Shown here piece after piece: positions 30,031-38,629 of a stretch of DNA of 64,000 nucleotides. How positions within the stretch are numbered: the first letter of the stretch is position 1; each line of letters opens with the position of its first letter. The DNA lies in contig JAUIFO010000004.1 in the NCBI GenBank assembly GCA_030430385.1, positions 1 through 64,000 of the forward strand, in the 5' to 3' direction. The translations under genes were made by a program, and so were the position numbers. Source of the DNA: Bacteroidia bacterium. Its GTDB lineage: Bacteria; Bacteroidota; Bacteroidia; Flavobacteriales; Flavobacteriaceae. The notes beneath the pieces were generated by a model. That model worked only from the letters and a program-made list of their open reading frames with translations. It was not told the DNA's origin and searched no databases.

Positions 30031-30579
30031 ATGAAAAATTTAATATATCTATTAGCTTTTTGTCTGGTTACTGGAGTATATGCTCAAGAAAAAAAGCCAG
30101 TCGATAAAGTTGAAAAAACAAAAACGAAAACCATCAAGGTGAATAAAAATGGAAAAGTCATTGAAAACAAAGTCAAGGTGACTACATCCAAAGAGCAAGC
30201 TGTCATGACTACACCAAATGATAGTAGTAACATTAATAATAGCAGAGTTTACCCTAAAGTAAAGGTTACTAAAACGATTCAAATCGATAATGATTATGAT
30301 CCGTTCTATGAATCAGAGAACAAGATTGTTTATTATACAGATGAGGATGGAAAGTATGCCTTTACGCAGAGCAAAAATGGATTTGAAATGCGTACAGCAG
30401 AAAATGAATCCTTTGGTTACGCTGTTAAGTCAGCCAATAATATGTTTTACATCTTAGATGTCGAAAACTATTCTGGTGTTGGGTATTTCAATAATGAAGG
30501 AAACTTTGTTGTAGAATATTACAATTCAGAATTAGATATGCTCATTGAAAAGGAGTTTAAAACAGATACTGAATTCTAA
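30031..30579 (+). CDS. Secreted/periplasmic protein of unknown function
   Basis: 182 residues with a signal peptide ending GVYAQ (about residue 19). A lysine/threonine-rich stretch follows (EKTKTKTIKVNKNGKVIENK), then a beta-rich C-terminal half with repeated Tyr, Asn and Gly (YDPFYESENKIVYYTDEDGKY). I do not recognise a family. It is the last gene before a strong terminator and so probably belongs to the stress/envelope run starting at dps. Confidence 0.65.
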   Translation: MKNLIYLLAFCLVTGVYAQEKKPVDKVEKTKTKTIKVNKNGKVIENKVKVTTSKEQAVMTTPNDSSNINNSRVYPKVKVTKTIQIDNDYDPFYESENKIVYYTDEDGKYAFTQSKNGFEMRTAENESFGYAVKSANNMFYILDVENYSGVGYFNNEGNFVVEYYNSELDMLIEKEFKTDTEF

Positions 30580-30603
30580 TCTTTTAGATAGAATCCTTAC
30601 TTA

Positions 30604-30632
30604 AAAGTCTCGACTAATAATCGAGACTTTTT
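30604..30632 (+). terminator. Intrinsic terminator ending the dps-mscS-lipoprotein run
   Basis: AAAGTCTCGA and TCGAGACTTT form a 10-pair stem around CTAATAA with a following T run, 25 bases after the stop of the 182-residue gene. Confidence 0.87.
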
Positions 30633-30661
30633 TGTATTTTTAATATTCTAAACACTTTATA

Positions 30662-31342
30662 ATGGCAGAACCTAAATTCACTAAAAGCATTCTTGATTTC
30701 TTTAAGCAGTTAGAAACACATAATAACAGAGATTGGTTTAATGAAAATAAAGCCGACTTTAAAGCTAATGAGGCTACTGCGAAACAAGCATACAAGCAAA
30801 TATTTGACAACTTGAATACACATGATAATGTTGATACGTTCAAGCTATTCCGAATTTATAGAGATGTACGTTTTTCAAAAAACAAACTCCCATACAAAAC
30901 CCATTTTGGTGGTTCTTTCCATAGGAAGAAACCTGAGTTAAGAGGTGGTTATTATGTGCATATTCAACCCAATAATGAATCCTTTATTGCTACTGGATTT
31001 TGGGAACCAAACAAAGATGATCTTTTACGAATTAGACGAGAATTTGAACAAGATGATCAGGAAATGAGAGCTATTATGAAAACGAAATCATTCGCTTTAG
31101 TTTGGGGTGAGCTTGTTGGAGACGAACTCAAAACGGCACCGAGAGATTTTGATAAAGCGCATCCTGCTATCGACCTTATTCGAAAGAAACAATTCATTTT
31201 CGTCAAAAAATACACAGATAAAGACGTTGTTAGTGATCACTTTATCAATGATGTCGATCAGGCATTTAAAGCCATCAGACCATTTTTTGATTATATGAGT
31301 GATGTACTAACTACCAATCTCAATGGTGAGTCTATCATCTAA
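30662..31342 (+). CDS. DUF2461 family protein (TIGR02453)
   Basis: A 226-residue soluble protein with the family hallmarks NNRDWFNENKADF, RIYRDVRFSKNKLPYKTHFG and GGYYVHIQPNNESFIATGFW. The family is widespread in bacteria and fungi and has no established activity. Its last bases overlap the tail of the convergent next gene in the four bases CTAA, with stop codons of both strands interlocked. Confidence 0.88.
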   Translation: MAEPKFTKSILDFFKQLETHNNRDWFNENKADFKANEATAKQAYKQIFDNLNTHDNVDTFKLFRIYRDVRFSKNKLPYKTHFGGSFHRKKPELRGGYYVHIQPNNESFIATGFWEPNKDDLLRIRREFEQDDQEMRAIMKTKSFALVWGELVGDELKTAPRDFDKAHPAIDLIRKKQFIFVKKYTDKDVVSDHFINDVDQAFKAIRPFFDYMSDVLTTNLNGESII

Positions 31343-31779
31343 ATCGCTTTTGCTAAAGGCTGTGTAAATACTTGTATGTTATTGATAAGGCGCTCTTTTA
31401 CAATAGCCATCATACGCTTGTTCAAAGCTGAAGAATTCTTAGCGTATTGTTCATATTCTTCAACAGTAAACTGACCAATAATCATTCCCTTAAGTGAATT
31501 TCTGAATTTCATATCCTTATGAATGGCATTTTCAATATATGCTAATTGTTTTGGTAAGGACAATTCATAAAATACATTTTTTCGCTTTGCGATATAATTC
31601 CGAAATACTACAATCAACAGATGGTTTTGCATTTTAATAATAGGACGTAAAGTCGCATTTTGAAAATACTCATCGGCACTCATAGATGCATTAACTTGAG
31701 CCGATGGAATGTTAGGACGAATGGCTTTGAGGTTTGTAGATCGATCATTCATGGGAAAAGTTTTAACTAAAATAGACAT
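31339..31779 (-). CDS. Conserved flavobacterial protein of unknown function
   Basis: 146 residues, soluble, mainly helical. The segment LRPIIKMQNHLLIVVFRNYI is the most conserved-looking part. Related proteins in Flavobacteriaceae are sometimes labelled glyoxalase, but I see no metal-ligand pattern of that fold here and do not adopt the name. The N-terminal ten residues are uncertain because MNDRSTNLKAIRP could be the true start. Confidence 0.6.
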   Translation of the reverse strand: MSILVKTFPMNDRSTNLKAIRPNIPSAQVNASMSADEYFQNATLRPIIKMQNHLLIVVFRNYIAKRKNVFYELSLPKQLAYIENAIHKDMKFRNSLKGMIIGQFTVEEYEQYAKNSSALNKRMMAIVKERLINNIQVFTQPLAKAI

Positions 31780-31831
31780 TAAGAACTAGCACTTTCCATG
31801 ACCTTATTTATGTTGTTAACGGTGTTATTAA

Positions 31832-31866
31832 CAAAAAAAGGAGCAATGATCAACTTGCTCCTTAAA
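31832..31866 (-). terminator. Intrinsic terminator downstream of the SDR gene
   Basis: GGAGCAA at 31840-31846 pairs with TTGCTCC at 31855-31861. The A run on the left (31833-31839) reads as a T run on the minus strand, the direction of the SDR gene that ends 25 bases to the right. Confidence 0.82.
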
Positions 31867-31890
31867 AACGATAATTTTTTGTGGTATCAG

Positions 31891-32640
31891 TTAGATCTGA
31901 CTCAGACCTCCATCAATTTCAATTTCAATACCATTAACGTATGAAGCTTCATCAGATGCTAAGAACAAGGCTGCATTAGCAATCTCTTCAGAAGAACCAA
32001 ATCGACCAAGAGGCACTTGCGCTGCAAAACCTTTACCCATTTCTTCAATAACATCATTTGGCAATCCCATCTTTCCATATATTGGCGTATCAATTGGTCC
32101 AGGAGCAATAGAATTCACGCGAATTCCTCTTGATTTAACTTCAGAAGTCAATACACGTGCATAAGATCGCACTGCACCTTTACTGGCAGAATACACACTC
32201 AGCCCATCAAAGCCTTTCTGACTGACGATAGAGGTAGTAAATAATATTGAACCACCATCATTAATATGTGGTAAAGCTTCTTTAGTTGCTAGAATCGGAC
32301 CTTTGACATTGATATCGAATATTTCATTGTAATGGGCTTCAGTCACCTCTGTTGTTGGAGTAGGAGGCGCAATGCCTGCATTTAGGAATAAAATATCTAT
32401 TTTTCCATAGGCATTAACAGTTTCGTTAATAAGATGTGCATTATCTTCAGCTTTTGAAACATCGGCAACTACTGTTATGAAATCTCCTGTTAATTCTTTA
32501 GAGACTGCATCAAGTGCGTCTTTGCGTCTTCCAGATAATACGACTTTTGCACCTTCTTTAAGATACAGCTTTGCTGTTGCTAACCCAATGCCACTATTGG
32601 CACCTGTTATTACAGCTACTTTATTTTGTAATTTACTCAT
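31891..32640 (-). CDS. SDR family oxidoreductase under TetR control
   Basis: A 249-residue short-chain dehydrogenase counted from MSKLQNKVAVI; the longer frame upstream overlaps the operator and is unlikely. The NAD(P) motif is TGANSGIG (residues 12-19), NAG is in LFLNAGIAPP, and the catalytic Tyr-Lys is in VYSASKGAVRSYARVL. The C-terminus YVNGIEIEIDGGLSQI is typical. Substrate is unknown. A 20-base palindrome just upstream of its start matches one at the tetR gene next door, so this oxidoreductase is very likely the regulated target. Confidence 0.9.
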   Translation of the reverse strand: MSKLQNKVAVITGANSGIGLATAKLYLKEGAKVVLSGRRKDALDAVSKELTGDFITVVADVSKAEDNAHLINETVNAYGKIDILFLNAGIAPPTPTTEVTEAHYNEIFDINVKGPILATKEALPHINDGGSILFTTSIVSQKGFDGLSVYSASKGAVRSYARVLTSEVKSRGIRVNSIAPGPIDTPIYGKMGLPNDVIEEMGKGFAAQVPLGRFGSSEEIANAALFLASDEASYVNGIEIEIDGGLSQI

Positions 32641-32654
32641 AATACATGCTTTTA

Positions 32655-32674
32655 TTTGAAACAATCGTTTCAAA
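32655..32674. promoter_or_regulatory. TetR-type operator in front of the SDR gene
   Basis: TTTGAAACAATCGTTTCAAA has perfect 8-base arms around a 4-base centre. On the minus strand its first TTTG is part of TCAATTTG (complement of 32671-32678), a one-mismatch -7 element, so a bound repressor would block initiation. Confidence 0.8.
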
Positions 32675-32689
32675 TTGATTTAAAAAAAA

Positions 32690-33271
32690 TTAAACTATTG
32701 TTTTAAGTATTGTTTGTGCAATACTTTGTAATTGTGATTTGTCATTTACCAAAATACTTGTCATTCGTAGACCTTGTAAAGAACTAAATAAAAATAATGC
32801 ATACACATCAGGAGACTGATTGGTATTAATGGAAGATTCTTGCTGACCTTGAATTACGAGATCCTTAAAAAAGTCTAAGGTTTGTTTTTCATTGGCATGT
32901 AAGAATGATGTAATTGCATTGTCGTGATTGGCCATTTCAGATTTACAATTAGTGATCATACATCCTCGATTATCTTTATCATTTAGCATATCTTTCAAAT
33001 ACATATCAAAAACAAGTTCTATAGCTTGAAAGGCAGTATTTGCTTTTAACAATACTTGAGATGTTTGTTTTTGATACGTGTTTTTGTAGGCATTTAAACA
33101 TTCAATATACAGCTCAAGTTTACAGCCAAAAGAATTGTAAATGCTCGATCTATTTAATCCAGTAGCATCTACTAAGTCTTGCATCGATGTGGCATTAAAA
33201 CCTTTATCGTGAAAGACATCAATCGCTTTTGCAATAACTAATGCTTTATCAAATGTTTCTACTTTAGGCAT
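32690..33271 (-). CDS. TetR/AcrR family transcriptional regulator
   Basis: 193 residues from MPKVETFDKALVIAKA. The N-terminal helix-turn-helix is at about residues 28-48 (TSMQDLVDATGLNRSSIYNS), preceded by AIDVFHDKGFNA. The C-terminal ligand domain contains RGCMITNCKSEM, as in AefR/YxaF-like regulators. It is encoded on the same strand as the SDR gene, 49 bases upstream of it, and each has its own copy of the same operator, implying self-repression and control of the SDR gene. Inducer unknown. Confidence 0.9.
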   Translation of the reverse strand: MPKVETFDKALVIAKAIDVFHDKGFNATSMQDLVDATGLNRSSIYNSFGCKLELYIECLNAYKNTYQKQTSQVLLKANTAFQAIELVFDMYLKDMLNDKDNRGCMITNCKSEMANHDNAITSFLHANEKQTLDFFKDLVIQGQQESSINTNQSPDVYALFLFSSLQGLRMTSILVNDKSQLQSIAQTILKTIV

Positions 33272-33276
33272 ATTTA

Positions 33277-33296
33277 TTTGAAATGAACGTTTCAAA
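33277..33296. promoter_or_regulatory. TetR-type operator in front of the tetR gene
   Basis: TTTGAAATGAACGTTTCAAA differs from the SDR operator only in the left arm end and centre. On the minus strand the perfect -7 element TAATTTTG (complement of 33293-33300) overlaps the operator edge. It lies six bases from the tetR start. Confidence 0.78.
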
Positions 33297-33394
33297 ATTA
33301 CTTATATTTTTGAAAACTAATGTTAAAACTATGTTATTATTAAAATCACTCGATTTTCACTCCATAAATATGTAACTTTGAAAAAATCAGTCCT

Positions 33395-34279
33395 ATGAAA
33401 TTTGGTAGTGTAGAACATCCTGAAACTCTAGATTTGAGTTTGCCTCAAGATCACATTGATACGTTAAGAGTACTCAACAGCGTTAAGGATGACAATGTTC
33501 CTGATATGTATATTGGATGTGCCAAATGGAATAAAGCGGATCTTAAAGGGTTTTATCCACGAGGCACTAAAGATGAATTGCATTATTATTCAAGACAGTT
33601 TAATGCCATTGAATTGAATGCTACATTTTATAGGATTTTTCCAGCGGAACAGTTTTCAAAATGGTATGATAAAACTCCTGACGGCTTTAAATTTTTTCCG
33701 AAGCTCAATCAGGAAATCAGCCATTGGAAACGTTTAAGTGATACCAATGCTGTGGTAGACCATTATTTGAACAATGCTATTAACCTTAAAGAAAAACTTG
33801 GCACTATATTTCTTCAGATGCATTCTAATTTTGCGCCTAAGGATTTTGATAGAGTTCAACAATTTGTGGAATCCTGGCCTAAAGAAATTCCGCTTGCTAT
33901 AGAGTTTAGACATACCAATTGGTACAATGAACCTGCTGTGGCTAATCAATTGTATGATTTATTAGAAACACATAACATTGCTAATGTTATTGTAGATACT
34001 GCTGGCCGAAGAGATCTAATGCATATGCGACTCACAAATCCAACCGCTTTTGTACGTTACGTTGGTGCTAATCACGAAAGTGATTATACAAGGTTAGACG
34101 ATTGGGTGCTACGCTTAAAAGAATGGACAGCACAAGGGATTAAAGAAATTAATTTCTTTATTCATCAAAATATTGAAAAGGAATCTCCATTATTATCAGC
34201 CTATTTCATTAAAAAGATCAATTCTGAATTAGGTTATAATTTAAAGGTTCCTAACGAAGATAACGATACCTTATTTTAA
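33395..34279 (+). CDS. DUF72 family protein
   Basis: A 294-residue protein of the DUF72 TIM-barrel-like family. It has YIGCAKWNKADLKGFYP, YYSRQFNAIELNATFYRIFP, the segment FKFFPKLNQEISHWKRL and PLAIEFRHTNWYNEP. The family is widespread and lacks a defined reaction. A perfect -7 element TAACTTTG lies at 33373-33380. The thioesterase gene follows after six bases, so the two are likely co-transcribed. Confidence 0.9.
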   Translation: MKFGSVEHPETLDLSLPQDHIDTLRVLNSVKDDNVPDMYIGCAKWNKADLKGFYPRGTKDELHYYSRQFNAIELNATFYRIFPAEQFSKWYDKTPDGFKFFPKLNQEISHWKRLSDTNAVVDHYLNNAINLKEKLGTIFLQMHSNFAPKDFDRVQQFVESWPKEIPLAIEFRHTNWYNEPAVANQLYDLLETHNIANVIVDTAGRRDLMHMRLTNPTAFVRYVGANHESDYTRLDDWVLRLKEWTAQGIKEINFFIHQNIEKESPLLSAYFIKKINSELGYNLKVPNEDNDTLF

Positions 34280-34285
34280 ATACTT

Positions 34286-34678
34286 ATGAGATTTCACACC
34301 AGAAAATGGGTAAAACCCGAAGATTTAAATCCAAATCAAACATTGTTTGGAGGTCAGCTTTTGGCTTGGATAGATGAAGAAGCAGCGCTTTACACAATTA
34401 TTCAGCTTGAGAATTCTAAAATTGTGACTAAGTATATTTCAGAAATCAATTTTATGTCTTCAGCCAAACAAGGTGATATTGTAGAAATTGGTATTGAAGT
34501 TATCAAATTTGGCAAGTCGTCGTTAACCTTAAAATGTGAAGCTAGAAACAAAATGACTAGAGAAACGATTTTAACGGTAGACAATATTATTATGGTTAAC
34601 CTTGGCGAAGATGGAAAACCAAAACCTCATGGCAAGACTGAAATTGAGTTTGTAAAAGACAGGCTAAACAATTCTTAA
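34286..34678 (+). CDS. Acyl-CoA thioesterase, hotdog fold
   Basis: 130 residues with the hotdog-fold acyl-CoA hydrolase pattern: LNPNQTLFGGQLLAWIDEEA (the substrate helix with the conserved Asp) followed by INFMSSAKQGDIVEIGIEV and SSLTLKCEAR. It resembles YciA/BACH-type cytosolic acyl-CoA thioesterases in length and motif. Chain-length preference cannot be read. It ends two bases before the convergent channel gene. Confidence 0.87.
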   Translation: MRFHTRKWVKPEDLNPNQTLFGGQLLAWIDEEAALYTIIQLENSKIVTKYISEINFMSSAKQGDIVEIGIEVIKFGKSSLTLKCEARNKMTRETILTVDNIIMVNLGEDGKPKPHGKTEIEFVKDRLNNS

Positions 34679-34680
34679 GA

Positions 34681-35928
34681 TCAAACGTTTTTAGCTTTAA
34701 GTTTCGTTGGATATTCAAAGACTTCAAGACCAAAATAAGGAACAGCTGCTAAAGCGTGATCAAAGATATCTGCAATAATGTATTCATAGTTTTCCCAGCG
34801 CTTATCACTACTAAAACAATAAATCTCAAGCGGTAAACCTTCAGGAGTAGGTTCTAATTGACGTACCATAATGGTCATGTCTTTATTAATGGCTGAATGG
34901 TTTTCAATATAAGTTTGAATGTACTTCCGAAAGACACCAATATTTGTCAAATTTCTACCATTGATCAAAACAGATTTATCAATATCATATGCATGATTAT
35001 GTGTTACGATATCTTTTTGGCGTGTTTCTAAATATGGCTTCACAAGTTGAATGCCTTTTAATCGTTCAATATCTGAATCATTCAAATACGAAATACTGGT
35101 CGCCTTTATTAAAATAGAACGCTTTATACGTCGACCTCCAGAAGCTTGCATGCCACGCCAATTCTTGTAAGCATCAGATATTAAAGCAAACGTTGGAATG
35201 TTGGTAATGGTCATATCAAAATTCTGAACCTTAACCGTATTCAAACTTATTTCAATAACACTACCATCAGCGCCATATTTTTCCATAGTGATCCAATCGC
35301 CAATTCGCACACTATCATTGATGGCAACTTGAATACTCGCTACAAACCCTAAAATGGTGTCTTTAAAGATCAATAAAATAATGGCAGAGGCAGCACCAAG
35401 TGTGGTAAAGAATTTTAAGAAGGATAAATTGATGAGTATGGCTAAAATGGTGGCAATTCCAATAGTCCAAATAAATAGCATAGTCACCTGAATGTAGCTA
35501 TCTATTGGCTTATCTTTTAGTCTTGGTAAGGTTTTAAAATACGATTCTAAAGTATTCAGGACACTTCTAATGATCCAAATAATAAGGATAATGCCATAAA
35601 CTTTGATCAGCATTAAGACATACTTTTCGAAATGTGGAAAGTCGTGAAAAACAATTGGAAACAAATTGATGGTCAGAATTAAAGGCACTAAATGTGCAAT
35701 ACGTCGTGGTGCACGATGACTAACCAGTAAGTTGTCAAAATTTGTTTTGGTGCGTTGTGAAAACGCTTCAGAAAACTTAATGATGATCTTTCGGGTGATG
35801 CGATCTGTAATGAAAAGAAAGATACTCAAAATGACGAGCAAACAAAGCATGTTTATCCACTTTGCTGTCACTTCAGACATGCCAACACTCAGAAAATAAT
35901 CATAAAAAAAATGCTGAATACGTGTCAT
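34681..35928 (-). CDS. YbdG-like mechanosensitive channel (MscM type)
   Basis: 415 residues with about five membrane helices in the N-terminal 190 residues, then the MscS pore and beta domain (SVRIGDWITMEKYGADGSVIEI). It carries the YbdG-type extension with VKVQNFDMTITNIPTF, KNWRGMQASGGRRIKRS and ILIKATSI. These motifs separate it from the small MscS at 28.3 kb, so the window has two different channels. The DUF3817 gene starts just upstream on the same strand. Confidence 0.9.
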   Translation of the reverse strand: MTRIQHFFYDYFLSVGMSEVTAKWINMLCLLVILSIFLFITDRITRKIIIKFSEAFSQRTKTNFDNLLVSHRAPRRIAHLVPLILTINLFPIVFHDFPHFEKYVLMLIKVYGIILIIWIIRSVLNTLESYFKTLPRLKDKPIDSYIQVTMLFIWTIGIATILAILINLSFLKFFTTLGAASAIILLIFKDTILGFVASIQVAINDSVRIGDWITMEKYGADGSVIEISLNTVKVQNFDMTITNIPTFALISDAYKNWRGMQASGGRRIKRSILIKATSISYLNDSDIERLKGIQLVKPYLETRQKDIVTHNHAYDIDKSVLINGRNLTNIGVFRKYIQTYIENHSAINKDMTIMVRQLEPTPEGLPLEIYCFSSDKRWENYEYIIADIFDHALAAVPYFGLEVFEYPTKLKAKNV

Positions 35929-35931
35929 AGT

Positions 35932-36216
35932 TTACGCTTTCAAATAGGTGCGATCTACATAAAATGTTCCAAAAGGAATAATAGAAGCCAGCAATACTAT
36001 GAATAAGGTCTTTTTAGTCCATTTCAATTCCGAAGCAAGCATAATAGCCAACACAATGTAAGCTAAAAACAAGATGCCATGTGGCATACCAAGTAATTTT
36101 ACATATTGAGGATCACCAGCCAAATATTTGATAGGTACTGCAATAAACAACAATAGTATGTACGAAAGACCTTCGAGTAAGGCTACAATTTTAAAACTTT
36201 TAAATAAGGATAACAT
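35932..36216 (-). CDS. DUF3817 membrane protein
   Basis: 94 residues with three hydrophobic segments and the family start SFKIVALLEGLSYILLLFIA followed by MPLKY-like VPIKYLAGDPQYVKLLGMPHG. DUF3817 proteins are small integral membrane proteins of unknown role. Three bases separate it from the YbdG-like channel gene, so they are probably co-transcribed. Confidence 0.85.
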   Translation of the reverse strand: MLSLFKSFKIVALLEGLSYILLLFIAVPIKYLAGDPQYVKLLGMPHGILFLAYIVLAIMLASELKWTKKTLFIVLLASIIPFGTFYVDRTYLKA

Positions 36217-36262
36217 AAGGCTTCAATTTGAATGCAAAATTACCTTAAAGCACTTATTTTTC

Positions 36263-38446
36263 TTAATTTTTTACCACTTTTTTAACGCCAATCGTAGTAT
36301 TATTTGCATCCACTATTTTGGCAAAATACATTCCTCGCGATAATACAGTAACATTTAAGTCAGCATGACCAAAAAATAAATCAGATTCAAATACGACTTT
36401 TCCATCAAGGCTGAACAGATAGAGTTTCATTTGAGCATTTTCTGTATTAGAAACCGTCAACGTATTTTTAAATGGAATAGGATAGAGGCTCACTGTTTCA
36501 TTGATCCCAAATTCCTGATCATTGAGTGTATCTTGAAAATAGGTTAATGCTAAATCGAACGCTTCATTTCCAATTTTCTGACCAATAATACGACCTCTAA
36601 TATCATCAATAGGAGGATGGATGCCACCCCAAATTCGAGATAAACTCGTTTGATCGGAAGCATCGCGATAGGTTGCCCATTGTAAGGTCATGGTTTGAGA
36701 AGGTCCTGTTTCAAATACTAAGAAATCATCTTGATTCATAACAAAAGTTCCCATTCCGCCAGGAAAAAATGGATCACCTGTTAGACGCGTGAGTACTTCA
36801 GATGCAGCTCTAGAAAAGGTAGAATGACCAGACAAATAACCAGCAAAAGGAGGTGTTACAAACGTAGCACGTTGGTATGGCCACCAATGACCACCTAAAA
36901 TCCAATCAACGCCAGCCACGTCAGTTTCAGGATCACTGATAAAATCTGGACCTCTCCAAGCATAAATTTTGATCTTTCCAACATTTTCATCATTATCACC
37001 AGCAAGAGGGTCTCCAGTTTCAACAACTTCGATCAAACCAGGAATCAACGGTAAACCTTGTCTGTCAAAACTATCTAAAGATGGATCTGTACTTTGTCCT
37101 TTTCCAGCCATATATCGAATAGCCGAAATAGGTCTTATATAATCGTAATACCCTTTAATTCCCCAAGTATTAACAGCTGCATCATGCATCGCGCTGCCTA
37201 AAGACAAATAACTTTTAACGTCCCATTCTAGATCATCTACAATTGGTCCCTGACCAGCAATTCGTTTTTCCAGATCAGGATGATCACTAACATAATTTAA
37301 AATGGTAAACCAGTGACCAGGAGGTGTTTCAGAATCTGGACCATCTGCCCAGAACTCTGCTAAAACTCTCGCATAATCTGCACGCTTTACAAGGTTAGGT
37401 GCATAAGGCAAACCTGTTGCAGGATTAAGGGTATGTCCTGTACTTGCATCACCACCATTTATGAAATCATAGAACGCTTGATACTCTTCAAAGGTTTGTG
37501 GAAGGTTATCAAAATCGAAATTACCAATAGCACCTGGTGAAATATCAATCATAGTGGGATCAGCAGGATCAAGATGTGAAGACCAAGCCGCAACTAATGC
37601 AAAATGCCATTTATAAGGATCTTCAATACCATCACCATCACTTGAATCTTGGATATAAACAGGAGGTCCTGGATTATTATAAACGTAAGAATCAAATCCG
37701 TCGTTTAGAATATCTAGATCTTCAGGAACTAAACAAAAAGGATCAACACTTCCCCATTCTGGACTTAAAAAAGAAGGCACAGCATCTGGTAAGATATTAC
37801 CACTTTGATCAACAAAAGTATCAAAAGCCAAAGGCTGCCATTTATTTGGATCAATATCTGTATTATCTTCGTATAACTCAAGAATTAACGCAGGATTATC
37901 AGGAATGTAATACGCATTTGGATAACCAAATTGCTCGTATGAATTATCGTCTAAGCCGTAAGTAATTATTTGAGACGCTAAATAATTCCCTAAAGCAGCA
38001 TAAGAGCCTCCACTATAATCTATTGAATCAAAGCTTGAATCGTAGCCTAAACTTGTAAAAAAGTCGTTTATTTCTTGGGTTATTTGTGTGACACCAGGAG
38101 CGTTTTCAAATCTATGAAGTAATAAACGATACATTGCAAAACTAATGATTTCATGAGTTGCAGCATCAGCATCTGAAGGTGTTGTAATACCATTAAACAC
38201 ACAATTATAATCATTGAAATTTTTACCTAAAAAGACGGTTTCGGCCTGATTGTCAAAAATAGCCCAAGCATCATACATAACAATAGATGTATGAAATAGA
38301 TTTCTAGCATGAACAGTTGGTCTTGCAAAATCAGAACGAATGGCATTTAATAACACCTCATTCCATTCACGCGCAATCGAATGCTGCGCATTGGTGTTTG
38401 AAAACCCTAAAACGAAGATCAGTAATAATAGCGTAATTTTTTTCAT
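36263..38446 (-). CDS. Secreted vanadium-dependent haloperoxidase / PAP2-like protein with T9SS tail
   Basis: 727 residues with a signal peptide ending NTNAQ (about residue 20). The C-terminal part of the catalytic domain has SGHSTFSRAASEVLTRLTG, the PAP2/vanadium-haloperoxidase motif with its acid-base His (H541), followed by a late HPPIDDIRGRIIG with the second His. The last 80 residues are a T9SS type A tail (NETVSLYPIPFKNTLTV ... GMYFAKIVD). Haloperoxidase and phosphatase activities share this scaffold, and the sequence does not decide between them. Solitary gene. Confidence 0.85.
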   Translation of the reverse strand: MKKITLLLLIFVLGFSNTNAQHSIAREWNEVLLNAIRSDFARPTVHARNLFHTSIVMYDAWAIFDNQAETVFLGKNFNDYNCVFNGITTPSDADAATHEIISFAMYRLLLHRFENAPGVTQITQEINDFFTSLGYDSSFDSIDYSGGSYAALGNYLASQIITYGLDDNSYEQFGYPNAYYIPDNPALILELYEDNTDIDPNKWQPLAFDTFVDQSGNILPDAVPSFLSPEWGSVDPFCLVPEDLDILNDGFDSYVYNNPGPPVYIQDSSDGDGIEDPYKWHFALVAAWSSHLDPADPTMIDISPGAIGNFDFDNLPQTFEEYQAFYDFINGGDASTGHTLNPATGLPYAPNLVKRADYARVLAEFWADGPDSETPPGHWFTILNYVSDHPDLEKRIAGQGPIVDDLEWDVKSYLSLGSAMHDAAVNTWGIKGYYDYIRPISAIRYMAGKGQSTDPSLDSFDRQGLPLIPGLIEVVETGDPLAGDNDENVGKIKIYAWRGPDFISDPETDVAGVDWILGGHWWPYQRATFVTPPFAGYLSGHSTFSRAASEVLTRLTGDPFFPGGMGTFVMNQDDFLVFETGPSQTMTLQWATYRDASDQTSLSRIWGGIHPPIDDIRGRIIGQKIGNEAFDLALTYFQDTLNDQEFGINETVSLYPIPFKNTLTVSNTENAQMKLYLFSLDGKVVFESDLFFGHADLNVTVLSRGMYFAKIVDANNTTIGVKKVVKN

Positions 38447-38559
38447 AGCAGTGATTTAAGAATCCTATCAAATCAAAAATAGAAAATTGTTTTGGATTGC
38501 AAAAAGATTCACTACTAACATCGATTAACAACAAAAAGAGCAGATTAGGAGGGAAGTTA

Positions 38560-38592
38560 TTAAAAAAAAAGACTACTGAATTAACAGTAGCC
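38560..38592 (-). terminator. Intrinsic terminator downstream of the OmpA-family gene
   Basis: CTACTG at 38573-38578 pairs with CAGTAG at 38585-38590. The nine-base A run at 38562-38570 reads as T on the minus strand, the direction of the OmpA gene that ends at 38630. Confidence 0.78.
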
Positions 38593-38629
38593 TTTCACGG
38601 ATTAATTAACCATAATATTGGGTTAAGTT

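Noticed and set aside
31339..31779. Label glyoxalase for the 146-residue gene
   Set aside because: No vicinal-oxygen-chelate metal ligands or beta-alpha-beta-beta-beta pattern can be seen.
37576..37965. 129-codon ORF opposite the haloperoxidase gene
   Set aside because: Low-complexity composition rich in Gln, Tyr, Lys and His, typical of an antisense shadow; the real gene on the other strand has clear motifs.
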